Positions 34,284 through 43,893 of a stretch of DNA of 64,000 nt are shown here, one piece after another. A program made the position numbers and the translations under genes. The DNA comes from Pseudoprimorskyibacter insulae (lineage in GTDB: Bacteria > Pseudomonadota > Alphaproteobacteria > Rhodobacterales > Rhodobacteraceae), in contig NZ_OMOJ01000003.1 in assembly GCF_900302505.1 (NCBI RefSeq), positions 124,001 through 188,000 of the forward strand, read 5' to 3'. Every line of letters starts with the position of its first letter. The stretch's first letter is position 1. The notes beneath the pieces were generated by a model. It was given only the letters and a program-made list of their open reading frames with translations, did no database searches and was not told where the DNA came from.

Positions 34284-35246
34284 CTAGCCGCGCCGCGTCC
34301 AGCCCCACAAGCACAGAATTTCCGTCGCAACATGGGCCGCGGCGATGGCCGTCGCCCCTGTTGTATCAAAGGGCGGGGAAACCTCCACCACGTCGCCGCC
34401 AACCAAGCGGATGCCCGCCAATTGCCGCAGCATCACCGCCGCCTGATGGCTGGTCAGACCGCCCCAAACAGGCGTGCCAGTGCCCGGCGCAAAGGCCGGA
34501 TCCAGCGCGTCGATGTCGAAGGTCAGATACACCGGATGATCGCCGACTATGGCGCGGGCCTTTTCGGCAATCGCCTCGGGGCCGTCACGGTGCACTTGCC
34601 GCGCATCGAAGATGTTGAACCCCATCGTGTCGGGGTTGTCGGTGCGAATGCCGATCTGGACGGATCGCTTGGGGTCCACCAGCCCCTCCTTCACAGCCTT
34701 ATACAGAAAGGTGCCGTGGTCGATCCGGCTCATGTCGTCATCGGCCCAAGTGTCGGTATGGGCATCGAACTGGATCACCGACACGGGGCCATGCTTGGCC
34801 GCATAGGCGCGCAGGATCGGCAAGGTGATTGAATGATCGCCCCCCAGCGTGACCGTCGCCGCACCTGCCTCCAGAATGCCCGCGATATGGGCCTGAAGCG
34901 TGGCCGGGAATTCGCTGACCTTGGCATAATCGAACGCCAGATCGCCGTAATCGGCGATGGCGAAGTCCGACAGCACATCATAACCCCAACCATAAGGCGC
35001 ATCGCAGGGCTGTAGGGCCGAGGCTTCGCGGATCGCGCGGGGGCCAAGGCGGGTGCCTGTGCGGTTCGTCACCGCCTGATCGAACGGCACGCCCGTAACG
35101 GCGATATCCACGCCGCGCAGATCCTTGGTGTATTTGCGGCGCAGGAACGAGGTCGCGCCAGCGAACACATTCTCAAAGCTAGAGCCTTTCAGATCCTCGC
35201 GGGTGAACGCGTGGTCGATCTGTTTCTTTGCGTCTTCCAAAGCCAT
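34284..35246 (-). CDS. speB: agmatinase (ureohydrolase)
   Basis: 320 aa. Hydrolyses agmatine to putrescine and urea, or a related guanidino compound. The binuclear manganese site is intact: His138 in GGDHS, Asp161/His163/Asp165 in FDAHTDTW, and Asp243/Asp245 in FDIDALDPAFAPGTG. ATG 35246 is preceded by AAGGG. Alternative guanidinobutyrase or other ureohydrolase specificity cannot be excluded. Followed at 88 bp upstream by the amidohydrolase gene in the same direction. Confidence 0.88.
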   Translation of the reverse strand: MALEDAKKQIDHAFTREDLKGSSFENVFAGATSFLRRKYTKDLRGVDIAVTGVPFDQAVTNRTGTRLGPRAIREASALQPCDAPYGWGYDVLSDFAIADYGDLAFDYAKVSEFPATLQAHIAGILEAGAATVTLGGDHSITLPILRAYAAKHGPVSVIQFDAHTDTWADDDMSRIDHGTFLYKAVKEGLVDPKRSVQIGIRTDNPDTMGFNIFDARQVHRDGPEAIAEKARAIVGDHPVYLTFDIDALDPAFAPGTGTPVWGGLTSHQAAVMLRQLAGIRLVGGDVVEVSPPFDTTGATAIAAAHVATEILCLWGWTRRG

Positions 35247-35334
35247 AGGCGATGCCCTTTCTCGCATCGGGGTGGGTGGGCGGGCGATGCGGGAAAGGGC
35301 AGCGCCGCGCAAGCCCCAATCGGGGCCTCAGGTC

Positions 35335-36501
35335 TTAAGAGATACGGTGCCGCGTCTCGATCAGCTTTGCGAAAAAGCTGGCCCCGACGGGCGCGACCGC
35401 ATCATTGAAGTTGAACTTGGGGTGATGGACCGACGGACCCTTGCCCTGCCCCAAGAACAGGAAACACCCCGGACGGGCGCGCAACATATAGCTGAAATCC
35501 TCAGCCCCCATCTCGGCGGGCATATCGCCGATGGCATTGCCCGCGCCAACCACCTCAGACGCCACATCCAGCGCAAAAGCTGTTTGCGCGGCGTGGTTCA
35601 CCGTTGCGGGGTATTGGCGGTTGTAGTCGAGGTCAGCCTCAACCCCATAGGCCGCCGCCTGCCCTGCCACGATGGCACGAATCCGCGCCTCGGCCAGATC
35701 GCGCAGCCCCTCGTCAAAGCAACGCACCGTCCCGGCCATATGCACCGTTTCGGGGATGATGTTAGGCGCCGTGCCGCCTTGAACGGTCGTCAGCGACACC
35801 ACCAGCGGCAGTTTCGGATCGGCGTTGCGGGCCGGAATGCTCATGAGCGCTTGGCCAATCGCCAATGCGCAGGGGATCGGGTCAACGCAGCTTTCGGGAT
35901 AGGCTGCATGGCCGCCCTTGCCCGTCAGATAAATGTCGAAATCATCAACCGAGGCCATCAGCGGGCCGGGGTTGGTGGACAGCGTGCCAACCTCGCCAAA
36001 CGGGTCAGTGTGCATGGCGTAAACCTCTTCAACGCCGAAGCGGTCCATGACCTTTTCATCTTCGACCATGATGCGCCCCCCGCCGATGGTTTCTTCGGCG
36101 GGTTGGAACAGCAGCACGACCTTACCGGCGAAATTGCGCGTCTCGGCCAGATAGCGGGCCGCGCCCAATAGCATTGTGGTATGCCCGTCATGGCCGCAGG
36201 CATGCATCCGCCCAGGCACTTGGCTGGCGTAGTCCACGCCGGTGTCTTCCTCCATCGGCAGGGCGTCCATATCGGCGCGCAGGGCGGTCACCGGCCCGTC
36301 GCCCTTGCCATGGATCACCGCTACAACGCCCGAGGTCGCGATGCCTTCATGAATTTCGTCCACGCCGAATTCGCGCAGCCGTTCGGCCACGAAAGCCGCC
36401 GTGCCATGGCAATCCAGGCCCAATTCGGGGTTCTGGTGAATGTGACGGCGCCACGCTGTCAGGTCTTCGGCAAAACCGGCGATGCGATTGATGACGGGCA
36501 T
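35335..36501 (-). CDS. M20-family amidohydrolase (N-acyl-amino-acid/hippurate type)
   Basis: 388 aa. Metal ligands include Cys102 and His104 in MHACGHDGH, the catalytic Glu136/Glu137 in PAEE, and a His in YAMHTDP. The dimerisation domain with GKGGHAAYPE lies in the middle. Family members cleave acyl groups from amino acids, indole-acetyl conjugates or hippurate; exact substrate unknown. It lies upstream of speB in the same direction, so joint use of nitrogen compounds is possible. Confidence 0.85.
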   Translation of the reverse strand: MPVINRIAGFAEDLTAWRRHIHQNPELGLDCHGTAAFVAERLREFGVDEIHEGIATSGVVAVIHGKGDGPVTALRADMDALPMEEDTGVDYASQVPGRMHACGHDGHTTMLLGAARYLAETRNFAGKVVLLFQPAEETIGGGRIMVEDEKVMDRFGVEEVYAMHTDPFGEVGTLSTNPGPLMASVDDFDIYLTGKGGHAAYPESCVDPIPCALAIGQALMSIPARNADPKLPLVVSLTTVQGGTAPNIIPETVHMAGTVRCFDEGLRDLAEARIRAIVAGQAAAYGVEADLDYNRQYPATVNHAAQTAFALDVASEVVGAGNAIGDMPAEMGAEDFSYMLRARPGCFLFLGQGKGPSVHHPKFNFNDAVAPVGASFFAKLIETRHRIS

Positions 36502-36564
36502 GGGTGGACTCCTTCGGCGTATTGTCCCATCCCTGCACCAAGCCTGAAAATCGGAGCGCCCGCA

Positions 36565-37365
36565 ATGACTGATCTGATCAATGACCCGACGGGAGGCATG
36601 CCGCGCCTTGTCGAAATCATGCGCCGCCTGCGCGATCCGCAGACTGGCTGCCCTTGGGATATCGAACAGGACTTTGCCACCATCGCGCCCTACACCATCG
36701 AAGAGGCCTATGAGGTCGCCGACGCGATCGAGCGCGAGGCTTGGGACGAGTTGAAAGGCGAATTAGGCGATCTGCTGTTCCAATCGGTGTTCCATGCGCA
36801 GATGGCCGATGAGGCCGGGCACTTCAATTTCGACGATGTGGCCAATGCCATTGCCGACAAGATGGTCAGCCGTCACCCCCATGTGTTTGGCGACGAAAGC
36901 AACGCCAAATCCGCCGAACAACAAGTGCAGGACTGGGAGGCGGTGAAAGCCGCCGAGCGGGCCGCGCGCAAGGAAACCGGCGTGCTGGATGGTGTGGCCG
37001 TGGGCTTGCCTGCGCTGCTTCGGGCGGTAAAGCTGCAAAACCGCGCGGCGCGGGTTGGCTTTGACTGGCCCAGCACAGATCAGGTTCTGGATAAGGTCAT
37101 CGAAGAGGCGAATGAGCTGCGCGAGGCCACGGACCCGGCCCATATCGAAGAGGAATTCGGCGATCTGCTGTTCGTGATGGCCAATCTTGCCCGCCATATG
37201 AAGATCGACCCTGAGGCCGCCCTGCGCGGGGCCAATGCCAAGTTCACCCGCCGCTTCGCCGCCATCGAGGCGGCTTTAGCGGCGCGGGGCAGTCGCCCCG
37301 AGGACAGCACGCTGGAAGAAATGGATGCACTTTGGGATGCGGCGAAGCTGACCGAGAAAAGCTGA
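36565..37365 (+). CDS. mazG: nucleoside triphosphate pyrophosphohydrolase
   Basis: 266 aa with two MazG domains. The first has EEAYEVADAIE and LGDLLFQSVFHA. The second has EEANELREA and EEFGDLLFVMANLARH. These ExxE and ExxD acidic sets bind magnesium. It removes aberrant NTPs or modulates ppGpp-related stress in E. coli. ATG 36565 follows GGAG at 10 nt. The upstream open frame is not coding. Confidence 0.93.
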   Translation: MTDLINDPTGGMPRLVEIMRRLRDPQTGCPWDIEQDFATIAPYTIEEAYEVADAIEREAWDELKGELGDLLFQSVFHAQMADEAGHFNFDDVANAIADKMVSRHPHVFGDESNAKSAEQQVQDWEAVKAAERAARKETGVLDGVAVGLPALLRAVKLQNRAARVGFDWPSTDQVLDKVIEEANELREATDPAHIEEEFGDLLFVMANLARHMKIDPEAALRGANAKFTRRFAAIEAALAARGSRPEDSTLEEMDALWDAAKLTEKS

Positions 37366-37381
37366 TTTTATTTATCAGGTA

Positions 37382-37411
37382 TTGACCCAAGCAAAATAGT
37401 CAGGATATACG
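37382..37411 (+). promoter_or_regulatory. promoter of the iron-binding-protein gene
   Basis: -35 TTGACC (37382-37387), an 18-bp spacer and -10 TATACG (37406-37411), 33 bp before the start codon. The spacer holds CAAGCAAAATAGTCAG. An iron-responsive operator is expected for such genes but I cannot identify one with certainty. Confidence 0.6.
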
Positions 37412-37444
37412 GTGCGCAAATCGAACGCACCGAACGGAGCACAC

Positions 37445-38452
37445 ATGTCCTATCGCCTGACCACCGCCCTTCTGGCCCTGACCGTTGCAACCCCTGCCCT
37501 CGCCGCAGAAGAGGTGAACGTCTATTCCTATCGTCAGCCCGAGCTGATCAAGCCGCTGACCGATGCCTTCACCGAAGAAACCGGCATTCGCGTCAACGTT
37601 GCCTATCTGGAAAAAGGCATGGTTGAGCGTCTTCAGGCCGAAGGCAGCCGGTCGCCTGCCGATGTGGTGCTGACCGTCGATATTTCGCGTCTGGCGCAGG
37701 TGGTTGAGGCGGGTGTGATCCAACCCGTCACCTCGGCAACGCTAGAGGCCAACGTGCCCGCCCAGTACCGTGACCCGGACAACCAGTGGTTCGGCCTGAC
37801 CACCCGCGCCCGCATCATCTATGCCAGCAAGGACCGCGTGGCCGAAGGCGAAGTGACCACCTATGAAGATCTGGCCGACCCCAAGTGGAAGGGCCGCATC
37901 TGCACCCGTTCGGGCACCCATGCCTATAACGTCGCGCTGACCGCCGCAATGATCGAGCACCACGGCGCTGAGGCCACGCAGACCTGGCTGGAAGGCGTGA
38001 AAGCCAACCTGGCCCGCAAGCCGCAGGGCAATGACCGCGCGCAGGTCAAGGCGATCTGGGCTGGTGAGTGTGATATCTCGATCGGCAACACCTATTACAT
38101 GGGTCAGATGCTGGCCGATCCTGAGCAGACGGAATGGGCCAACTCGGTCAATATCGTGTTCCCGACCTTCGAAGGCACCGGCACCCATGTGAACATCTCG
38201 GGTGTGGCGATGACCGCTGCGGCCCCGAATAAAGATAACGCGCTGAAGTTCATGGAATTCCTGACCTCGCCCGATGCGCAGGAAATCTATGCCCAAGCCA
38301 ACCACGAATACCCCATTGCGCCGGGCACCGCCGCGTCGGACCTGGTCCTGAGCTGGGGCAGCTTCACCGCCGATGACGTGAACCTGATGACCGTGGCGGC
38401 CCACCGCCCCGAGGCGCTGCGCCTGATCGAAACCGTCGATTTCGACGGCTGA
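37445..38452 (+). CDS. ferric-iron ABC transporter substrate-binding protein (FbpA-like)
   Basis: 335 aa. Signal peptide ending PALAA (residues about 15-19). The mature protein begins EEVNVYSYRQPELIKPL, typical of FbpA/FutA-type ferric-binding proteins. The tandem tyrosines in GNTYYMGQM are the usual iron ligands. ATG 37445 has GGAG upstream. No permease or ATPase gene is next to it, so partner genes lie elsewhere. The mature transporter component acts in the periplasm. Confidence 0.87.
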   Translation: MSYRLTTALLALTVATPALAAEEVNVYSYRQPELIKPLTDAFTEETGIRVNVAYLEKGMVERLQAEGSRSPADVVLTVDISRLAQVVEAGVIQPVTSATLEANVPAQYRDPDNQWFGLTTRARIIYASKDRVAEGEVTTYEDLADPKWKGRICTRSGTHAYNVALTAAMIEHHGAEATQTWLEGVKANLARKPQGNDRAQVKAIWAGECDISIGNTYYMGQMLADPEQTEWANSVNIVFPTFEGTGTHVNISGVAMTAAAPNKDNALKFMEFLTSPDAQEIYAQANHEYPIAPGTAASDLVLSWGSFTADDVNLMTVAAHRPEALRLIETVDFDG

Positions 38453-38472
38453 TCGCGGACAAATATAATGGA

Positions 38473-38575
38473 TCGGATCGCTGGCGCGATCCGACCGATG
38501 AGGGGGGCTCTGCCCCCCTCTTTGCTGTCTACGCCAGCAAATTCACCCCCCGGCGGTATTTATCAAAGAGAAGAA
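38473..38575 (+). repeat. interspersed hairpin element, copy C
   Basis: In sense after the iron-binding gene. First a 9-bp hairpin TCGGATCGC/GCGATCCGA (38473-38494), then GAGGGGGGC-TCT-GCCCCCCTC (38500-38520), then CCCCCCGGCGGTATTTATC and an AAGAGAAGAAG tail. The order matches copies A and E. The rest of the 214-bp gap to 38667 holds nothing else I recognise. Confidence 0.7.
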
Positions 38576-38666
38576 GCAGAGGTTTCTGGCCGCCTCGCGG
38601 GTCGTGACTTGCAAGGGGCTGGTCTGCGTGTCACAGGTTGGGGGTTGCTAAAAGACCGGAGGCCCC

Positions 38667-39608
38667 ATGGACGCGCGCAAGATCATCATCGACACCGATC
38701 CGGGGCAGGATGATGCGGTGGCCATTTTGTTGGCGCTCGCCTCGCCCTCTGAGATCGAGGTGCTGGGCATTACGGCAGTGGCCGGAAATGTGCCGCTGCC
38801 GCTGACGTCAAAGAACGCGCGGATCATCTGTGAATTGGCGGGGCGGACCGATGTGAAGGTCTATTCGGGCTGTGACGCGCCCTTGCAGCGCAAGCTGGTG
38901 ACCGCAGAACATGTGCACGGCAAGACGGGGCTGGATGGCCCGGACCTGCCCGATCCGGTGATGCCGCTTCAGGAACAGCATGCGGTCGATTTCATCATTG
39001 AAACGCTGCGGAATGAACCTGCGGGCAGCGTGACGCTTTGCCCGCTGGGACCGCTGACCAATATCGCCGCCGCTTTGCAGCGTGCGCCCGATATCGCGCC
39101 GCGCATTCAGGAAATCGTTCTGATGGGCGGGGCCTATTTCGAGGTGGGCAACATCACGCCCACGGCCGAGTTCAATATCTATGTCGATCCCGAAGCCGCC
39201 AAGATCGTCTTTGGCGCGGGCGTGCCCTTGGTGGTGATGCCGCTGGATGTGACGCATAAGGCGCTTGTGACCAAACCGCGCAACGATGCCTTCCGCGCCC
39301 TTGGCACGCCGGTGGGCCATGCGGTGGCAGAGATGACCGATTTCTTTGAGCGGTTCGACAAGGAAAAATACGGCAGCGCCGGTGCACCGCTGCATGATCC
39401 TTGCGTGACCGCCTATTTGCTGCGGCCCGAGCTGTTCACCGGGCGGCGGATCAATGTTGAGATTGAAACGCACGGCGACTTTACGCTGGGCATGACCGTG
39501 GCCGATTGGTGGCGCGTGTCGGGCCGTGCGCCCAACGCCATTTTCATGGGCGATATTGATGCAGATGGTTTTTTTGAGGTGTTGACGGAAAGGTTGGGTC
39601 GGCTTTGA
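38667..39608 (+). CDS. inosine/uridine-type nucleoside hydrolase
   Basis: 313 aa. Splits the N-glycosidic bond of ribonucleosides. Calcium-binding signature DTDPGQDDA (9-17) and a C-terminal aspartate environment are present, with the conserved MGGAYFEVGNITPTAEFN and PLDVTHKAL. Base specificity is not predictable. Followed by two acetyltransferase genes with overlapping reading frames, a three-gene operon. Confidence 0.9.
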   Translation: MDARKIIIDTDPGQDDAVAILLALASPSEIEVLGITAVAGNVPLPLTSKNARIICELAGRTDVKVYSGCDAPLQRKLVTAEHVHGKTGLDGPDLPDPVMPLQEQHAVDFIIETLRNEPAGSVTLCPLGPLTNIAAALQRAPDIAPRIQEIVLMGGAYFEVGNITPTAEFNIYVDPEAAKIVFGAGVPLVVMPLDVTHKALVTKPRNDAFRALGTPVGHAVAEMTDFFERFDKEKYGSAGAPLHDPCVTAYLLRPELFTGRRINVEIETHGDFTLGMTVADWWRVSGRAPNAIFMGDIDADGFFEVLTERLGRL

Positions 39609-39610
39609 AA

Positions 39611-40051
39611 ATGTTACAACTGGCCGGCCCGGAGGATCTGCAAAAGATCCTGCCCATGGTCGCGGCCTTTCACGCCGAAATGGGCTATGGCACCGATGAA
39701 GCGCATCACGAGCAGGCGATTGCCCCCTTGCTGGAAGGCGTGCCGCATGGCGCGATCTGGTTGATCGGGCCGCGCATGGCGCCGGTGGGTTATGTGGTGG
39801 TCAGCTTTGGCTGGTCGGTGGAATATGGCGGGCTGGATGCCATTCTGGATGAAATCTACGTCAGGCCCAAGGTACGCGGGCGCGGCATGGGCAGTGAAGC
39901 GCTGGCCGGGATCGCCAAGGGCCTGCGCGAAGGCGGGGTGCGGGCGCTGCATCTGGAAGTCGCCGGTGATGACGCCAAAACGCAGGAGTTTTATGCACGG
40001 GCGCATTTTGCCAAGCGCGATGGCTATCTGTTCATGAGCCGCGAGCTGTGA
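39611..40051 (+). CDS. GNAT-family N-acetyltransferase
   Basis: 146 aa. Acetyl-CoA site is the V/I-RPKVRGRGMGSEAL segment, a Q/R-x-x-G-x-G/A loop. A TTG codon at 39605, overlapping the upstream stop, is an alternative start two codons earlier; I take the ATG. No ribosome site is clear. The acceptor is unknown. Overlaps the next GNAT gene by 4 nt. Confidence 0.78.
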   Translation: MLQLAGPEDLQKILPMVAAFHAEMGYGTDEAHHEQAIAPLLEGVPHGAIWLIGPRMAPVGYVVVSFGWSVEYGGLDAILDEIYVRPKVRGRGMGSEALAGIAKGLREGGVRALHLEVAGDDAKTQEFYARAHFAKRDGYLFMSREL

Positions 40052-40512
40052 CGCCCTATCAGGTGCCGGGCGGGTACGGCGACTGGGAGGCGCTTCTGGC
40101 ACTGATCCTGGACAGTTTCGCCTATATGGACGGGGTGATTGACCCGCCCTCCTCGGCGCATCGTTTGACGCCCGCAAGCATGGCGCAGAAGGCGCGGGAT
40201 GAGCATCTGTATCTTGTCGGTGCGCCGCCTGTGGCTTGCGCGTTTTTCCGCCCGGAGCCCGATGCACTTTACGTCGGCAAGCTGGCGGTATCGCCTGCCT
40301 ATCAGCGGCAAGGGCTGGGCGCGGCGTTGATGGCCGAGGGCGAGGCGCTGGCCCGGCGTCTGGGCCTGCCCAAGCTGCGGTTGGAGACGCGGGTCGAACT
40401 GACGGGCAATCACGCGGCTTTCGCACGGATGGGCTTTGTGAAGATCGCCGAAAAGGCCCATGCGGGGTTTGACCGGGCGACGTCTATCACCATGGAAAAG
40501 ACCTTGGTCTGA
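40048..40512 (+). CDS. GNAT-family N-acetyltransferase, GTG start
   Basis: 154 aa. Acetyl-CoA loop in VSPAYQRQGLGAALM. It starts with GTG in a GTGA overlap with the previous gene. Only weakly similar to its neighbour, so not a recent duplicate. Acceptor unknown. Confidence 0.78.
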   Translation: MTPYQVPGGYGDWEALLALILDSFAYMDGVIDPPSSAHRLTPASMAQKARDEHLYLVGAPPVACAFFRPEPDALYVGKLAVSPAYQRQGLGAALMAEGEALARRLGLPKLRLETRVELTGNHAAFARMGFVKIAEKAHAGFDRATSITMEKTLV

Positions 40513-40550
40513 CCCTTGGTGGCGGGGCCGATGAAAGCTATATCTTGGCC

Positions 40551-41972
40551 ATGACATTGCACATCCCTTTCCAGAACAGCTTTGCGGGCCTGCCCGATGG
40601 CATGTTTGCCCGCCAAACCCCGACCCCAGTGGCCAAGCCCGGATTGCTGGCGTTCAACCATGCGCTGGCCGAAGATCTGGGCATCACCGGCACGGATGAT
40701 CCGCGACTGGCGGCGTATTTTGGCGGCAACGCGGTGCCGACCGGGGCCGATCCGCTGGCGCAGCTATATGCCGGCCACCAGTTCGGCCAGTTCAACCCGC
40801 AACTTGGCGATGGCCGCGCGATCCTGCTGGGGGAAGTTCGCGGCAAGGATGGTGCGCTGCGTGATATCCAACTGAAAGGCGCGGGCCAAACGCCGTTCAG
40901 CCGACGGGGCGATGGGCGCGCTTGGCTGGGGCCGGTGCTGCGCGAATATGTGGTCAGCGAGGCGATGCATGCGCTTGGCGTGCCGACGACCCGCGCCTTG
41001 GCCGCCGTCGCCACCGGAGAGGCCGTCTATCGCGAAACCGCCCTGCCCGGCGCGGTGCTGACGCGGGTGGCGGCCAGCCATCTACGGGTGGGCACGTTTC
41101 AGGTCTATCTGTCGCGGCAACGCTATGACCTGCTTGAGGCGCTGTTTGCCTATGCCAAGGCCCGCCACTATCCCGAGGTTGAAACGCCTGCCCAGTTCCT
41201 TGAGGCCGTGGCCCGCAAACAGGCGCGGCTGGTGGCGCAGTGGATGGGGCTTGGCTTTATCCACGGGGTGATGAACACCGACAATTGCGCGATCTCGGGT
41301 GAGACGATTGATTACGGCCCCTGCGCCTTCATGGACACCTACCACCCCGCGACGGTCTATTCGTCAATCGACCGGATGGGCCGCTATGCCTATGACGCGC
41401 AGATGGACATCATCGTTTGGAATATGGCGCAGTTGGCTACATCTTTGGTGCCCCTGTGCGGCGAGGATAGTGAGGCCACGATCAACGAATTCACCGCCAT
41501 TCTGCACGCCATGCAGGACGTGGTGCGCGACGAATGGACCCGTGTGTTCTGCGCCAAGATCGGCATTGCCGACCCAAAGGGCGATGACGTGCGGCTGGTC
41601 ACGTCGCTATTGCAGATCATGCAGGACGGTCAGGCCGATTTCACCAATACGTTCCGCGCCTTGCTGGAGGGCAAAGCCCGCGACCAGTTCACCGATCCCG
41701 CCGCGTTCGATGCATGGGAGGGCGGCTGGCGCAAGCGGCTAGAGGCTGAGGCCGACCCGCAAGGCGTCATGGCCCGCTCCAACCCGGCCTTCATCCCGCG
41801 CAATCACCGGATTGAGCAGATGATCGAAGCCGCGGTTCAGGGCGACTATGCCCCGTTTGACCGGCTGATGCGCGTGCTGGCCCGCCCCTATGACGCCCAG
41901 CCCGATGAGGCGGACTTGACCCGCCCGCCGACGCAAAGCGAAGTGGTTCAGGCCACCTTCTGCGGCACCTGA
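40551..41972 (+). CDS. selO: protein adenylyltransferase SelO (YdiU)
   Basis: 473 aa pseudokinase that transfers AMP to hydroxyl residues of proteins during oxidative stress. Nucleotide-binding parts QLGDGRAILLGE and KGAGQTPFSRRGDGRA are present, and the metal-binding/catalytic stretch VMNTDNCAISGETIDYGPCAF follows, here cited within limits as NTDNCAISGETIDYGP. It ends FCGT, with the conserved C-terminal cysteine. ATG 40551 is preferred to a TTG two codons upstream. The 3' end overlaps the convergent transporter by 25 bases. Confidence 0.93.
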   Translation: MTLHIPFQNSFAGLPDGMFARQTPTPVAKPGLLAFNHALAEDLGITGTDDPRLAAYFGGNAVPTGADPLAQLYAGHQFGQFNPQLGDGRAILLGEVRGKDGALRDIQLKGAGQTPFSRRGDGRAWLGPVLREYVVSEAMHALGVPTTRALAAVATGEAVYRETALPGAVLTRVAASHLRVGTFQVYLSRQRYDLLEALFAYAKARHYPEVETPAQFLEAVARKQARLVAQWMGLGFIHGVMNTDNCAISGETIDYGPCAFMDTYHPATVYSSIDRMGRYAYDAQMDIIVWNMAQLATSLVPLCGEDSEATINEFTAILHAMQDVVRDEWTRVFCAKIGIADPKGDDVRLVTSLLQIMQDGQADFTNTFRALLEGKARDQFTDPAAFDAWEGGWRKRLEAEADPQGVMARSNPAFIPRNHRIEQMIEAAVQGDYAPFDRLMRVLARPYDAQPDEADLTRPPTQSEVVQATFCGT

Positions 41973-42856
41973 CGCTTGGGGCGGCGGTTGATCAGCGTGA
42001 TCCCCGCCGCGACCAACCCCAGCGCGATCAGCGTATCGACGCCGATATGTTCGCCCAACAACAACCAGCCCATTGCCACCGATAGCACCGGCGACAGAAA
42101 GCTGAATGAGGCGATATCCGAGGCCGGGTAGATCATCATCCAGTAGAACCAGAACAGAAAGCCAAAGCTGGCCACCAAGATCACCTGATAGGCCATCAAG
42201 GCCGCGTGATAGGGCTGAAACTCTCGGATCACCGGGCCAAACAGCGGCGCGACGCATAGCAGCACAATCGCCGAAACGCCCAATTGCCAGACCAATTGCC
42301 CCTCGGCGGTCAGATCCTTGGCGCGGGTCAGGCGCACGATCAGGGCAATCGCCGCCCAGCCGACCGCGCCGAACAGGGCAAACAGATCGCCGCGCAAATC
42401 GCCCTGCCCCTGTGCGCCCGGATCGGCCAGCGCCAGCACAACGCCGCCCATGGCCAGTATCAGGCCCAAGCCCTTTCGGCGGTTCAACCGTTCGCCGGGC
42501 AAAAGGAAATGCGCGGCCAGCGTTAGCCAGACCGGCATGGAATAGAACATGATCGACGCCCGCGACACGGTGGTCAGATCCAGCGCGGTGAACAGGAACA
42601 GAAATTCCGTGCTGAAACAGGCCCCTAGCGCCAGCCCCGGCCAGAGCGCCGCCCGCATCGGGCCAAGCCGTTTGCCGCGCAACAAGACCCAAATCAGCAC
42701 CACGCCCAAAGACAGCGCAGACCGCAGCCCCGCCGAAAACACCGGCGAAAGCCCTGTATTGGTCAGTTTCACCACCACCTGATTGACGGCCAGAATGGTC
42801 GCGAACACGATCATGGCCGATGCGCCAAGCGCATCCATGGAATCTTTGCGTTGCAT
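41948..42856 (-). CDS. DMT-superfamily (EamA) transporter
   Basis: 302 aa from the chosen ATG, with ten predicted helices in two EamA repeats. The first repeat has FSAGLRSALSLGVVL and TEFLFLFTALDLTTVSRASI. The second has FWFYWMMIYPASDIASFSFLSPV and GEHIGVDTLIALGLV. Such proteins export metabolites; substrate unknown. A GTG five codons upstream is an alternative start. Confidence 0.82.
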   Translation of the reverse strand: MQRKDSMDALGASAMIVFATILAVNQVVVKLTNTGLSPVFSAGLRSALSLGVVLIWVLLRGKRLGPMRAALWPGLALGACFSTEFLFLFTALDLTTVSRASIMFYSMPVWLTLAAHFLLPGERLNRRKGLGLILAMGGVVLALADPGAQGQGDLRGDLFALFGAVGWAAIALIVRLTRAKDLTAEGQLVWQLGVSAIVLLCVAPLFGPVIREFQPYHAALMAYQVILVASFGFLFWFYWMMIYPASDIASFSFLSPVLSVAMGWLLLGEHIGVDTLIALGLVAAGITLINRRPKRQVPQKVA

Positions 42857-42974
42857 GGATCTCAGGGACACCGGACAGTCCGCGCCGTCAAGCAGATTGC
42901 AGCGGATATCCGTGGACCGGTGCGCCTTGGCTGTGCAACACTAAAATGAAACACCAGTATCGGAGGACCGCCCC

Positions 42975-43814
42975 ATGAGTCTTATCAGCACCCTTACCAA
43001 AGTGGCCCTTGGCTATGCAGCCGCGCGCGGCGTCGACAAACTGTCCGGCGGCGGGCTTCAGGGCCTTCTGGGGGGCGGGGCGCAGGTGCCGGCCTCGGAC
43101 CCGATGGCCAAAAATCAGGCCGATATGGTCAAAGCCATGAGCGGTGACGCAAACCCAATGCAAGGCATGATGGATAAGCTGGGCGGGTTTGATCCCTCGG
43201 CGATGATGGGCGCCTTGGGCGGCGCGGGCAATCCCATGGCCGAGATGATGCAGAAGATGCAGGACTTGGGGGGCGTGGACCTATCGGCGCTGATGGGTGG
43301 CAAACCATCGGGCGACAAGGGGGGGCTTTTGTCCTCGATGCCGGACGGCGGCGCGGGCATGGCCGGAATGCTGGCGGCGGCTGGCGGTGCGGCGGCGATG
43401 GGCGGCAAATCGGTCGAGGGTCTGCTTGATCAGTTCAAGGGTCAATCGCCCCTACCGGATTCCGAACAGATGGCCAGCCTTGCGCTTCGGGCGATGATCC
43501 AAGCGGCCAAGGCCGACGGCACCATTGATGAGGCCGAAAAGGTGCGCATCCTTGATACGGTTGGCGATGCCGACGCCGAGGACATCGCCTTTATCGAAGA
43601 TCAGCTGAACGCCAAGGTCGATATTGCCGGTCTTGCCGCCGACACACCCGAGCCGCTGAAGGCGCAGGTGTATTCCGCATCGCTCATGACGATCCGCGTC
43701 GATACCGAGGCCGAGGCCGCCTATCTGAACAAACTGGCCAAGGCGCTGGATCTGCCGGAAACGGCGGTCAACATGCTGCATTTGCAGATGGGCGTGAAGC
43801 CACTTTACGCCTAA
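42975..43814 (+). CDS. DUF533/TerB-like protein
   Basis: 279 aa. The N-terminal 150 residues are Gly/Met-rich low complexity with repeated MMGALGG-like and MMQKMQDLGG segments. The C-terminal ~120 residues form a TerB-like helical domain with IQAAKADGTIDEAEKVRIL and ASLMTIRVDTEAEAAYL. Family members are linked to tellurite resistance only by fold; function unknown. GGAGG lies 8 nt before the ATG. Confidence 0.8.
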   Translation: MSLISTLTKVALGYAAARGVDKLSGGGLQGLLGGGAQVPASDPMAKNQADMVKAMSGDANPMQGMMDKLGGFDPSAMMGALGGAGNPMAEMMQKMQDLGGVDLSALMGGKPSGDKGGLLSSMPDGGAGMAGMLAAAGGAAAMGGKSVEGLLDQFKGQSPLPDSEQMASLALRAMIQAAKADGTIDEAEKVRILDTVGDADAEDIAFIEDQLNAKVDIAGLAADTPEPLKAQVYSASLMTIRVDTEAEAAYLNKLAKALDLPETAVNMLHLQMGVKPLYA

Positions 43815-43857
43815 AGTTTCTGCGCAGCATTGCGCAGCAAGACGTTGATATAAAATG

Positions 43858-43888
43858 AAAAGCGCCGCGATCATTGCGGCGCTTTTTT
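43858..43888. terminator. bidirectional terminator between the DUF533 gene and the sugar ABC operon
   Basis: AGCGCCGC and GCGGCGCT (43861-43868, 43876-43883) with TTTTTT after on the plus strand and TTTTCATTTT on the minus strand. It closes both convergent units. Confidence 0.9.
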
Positions 43889-43893
43889 CTGCA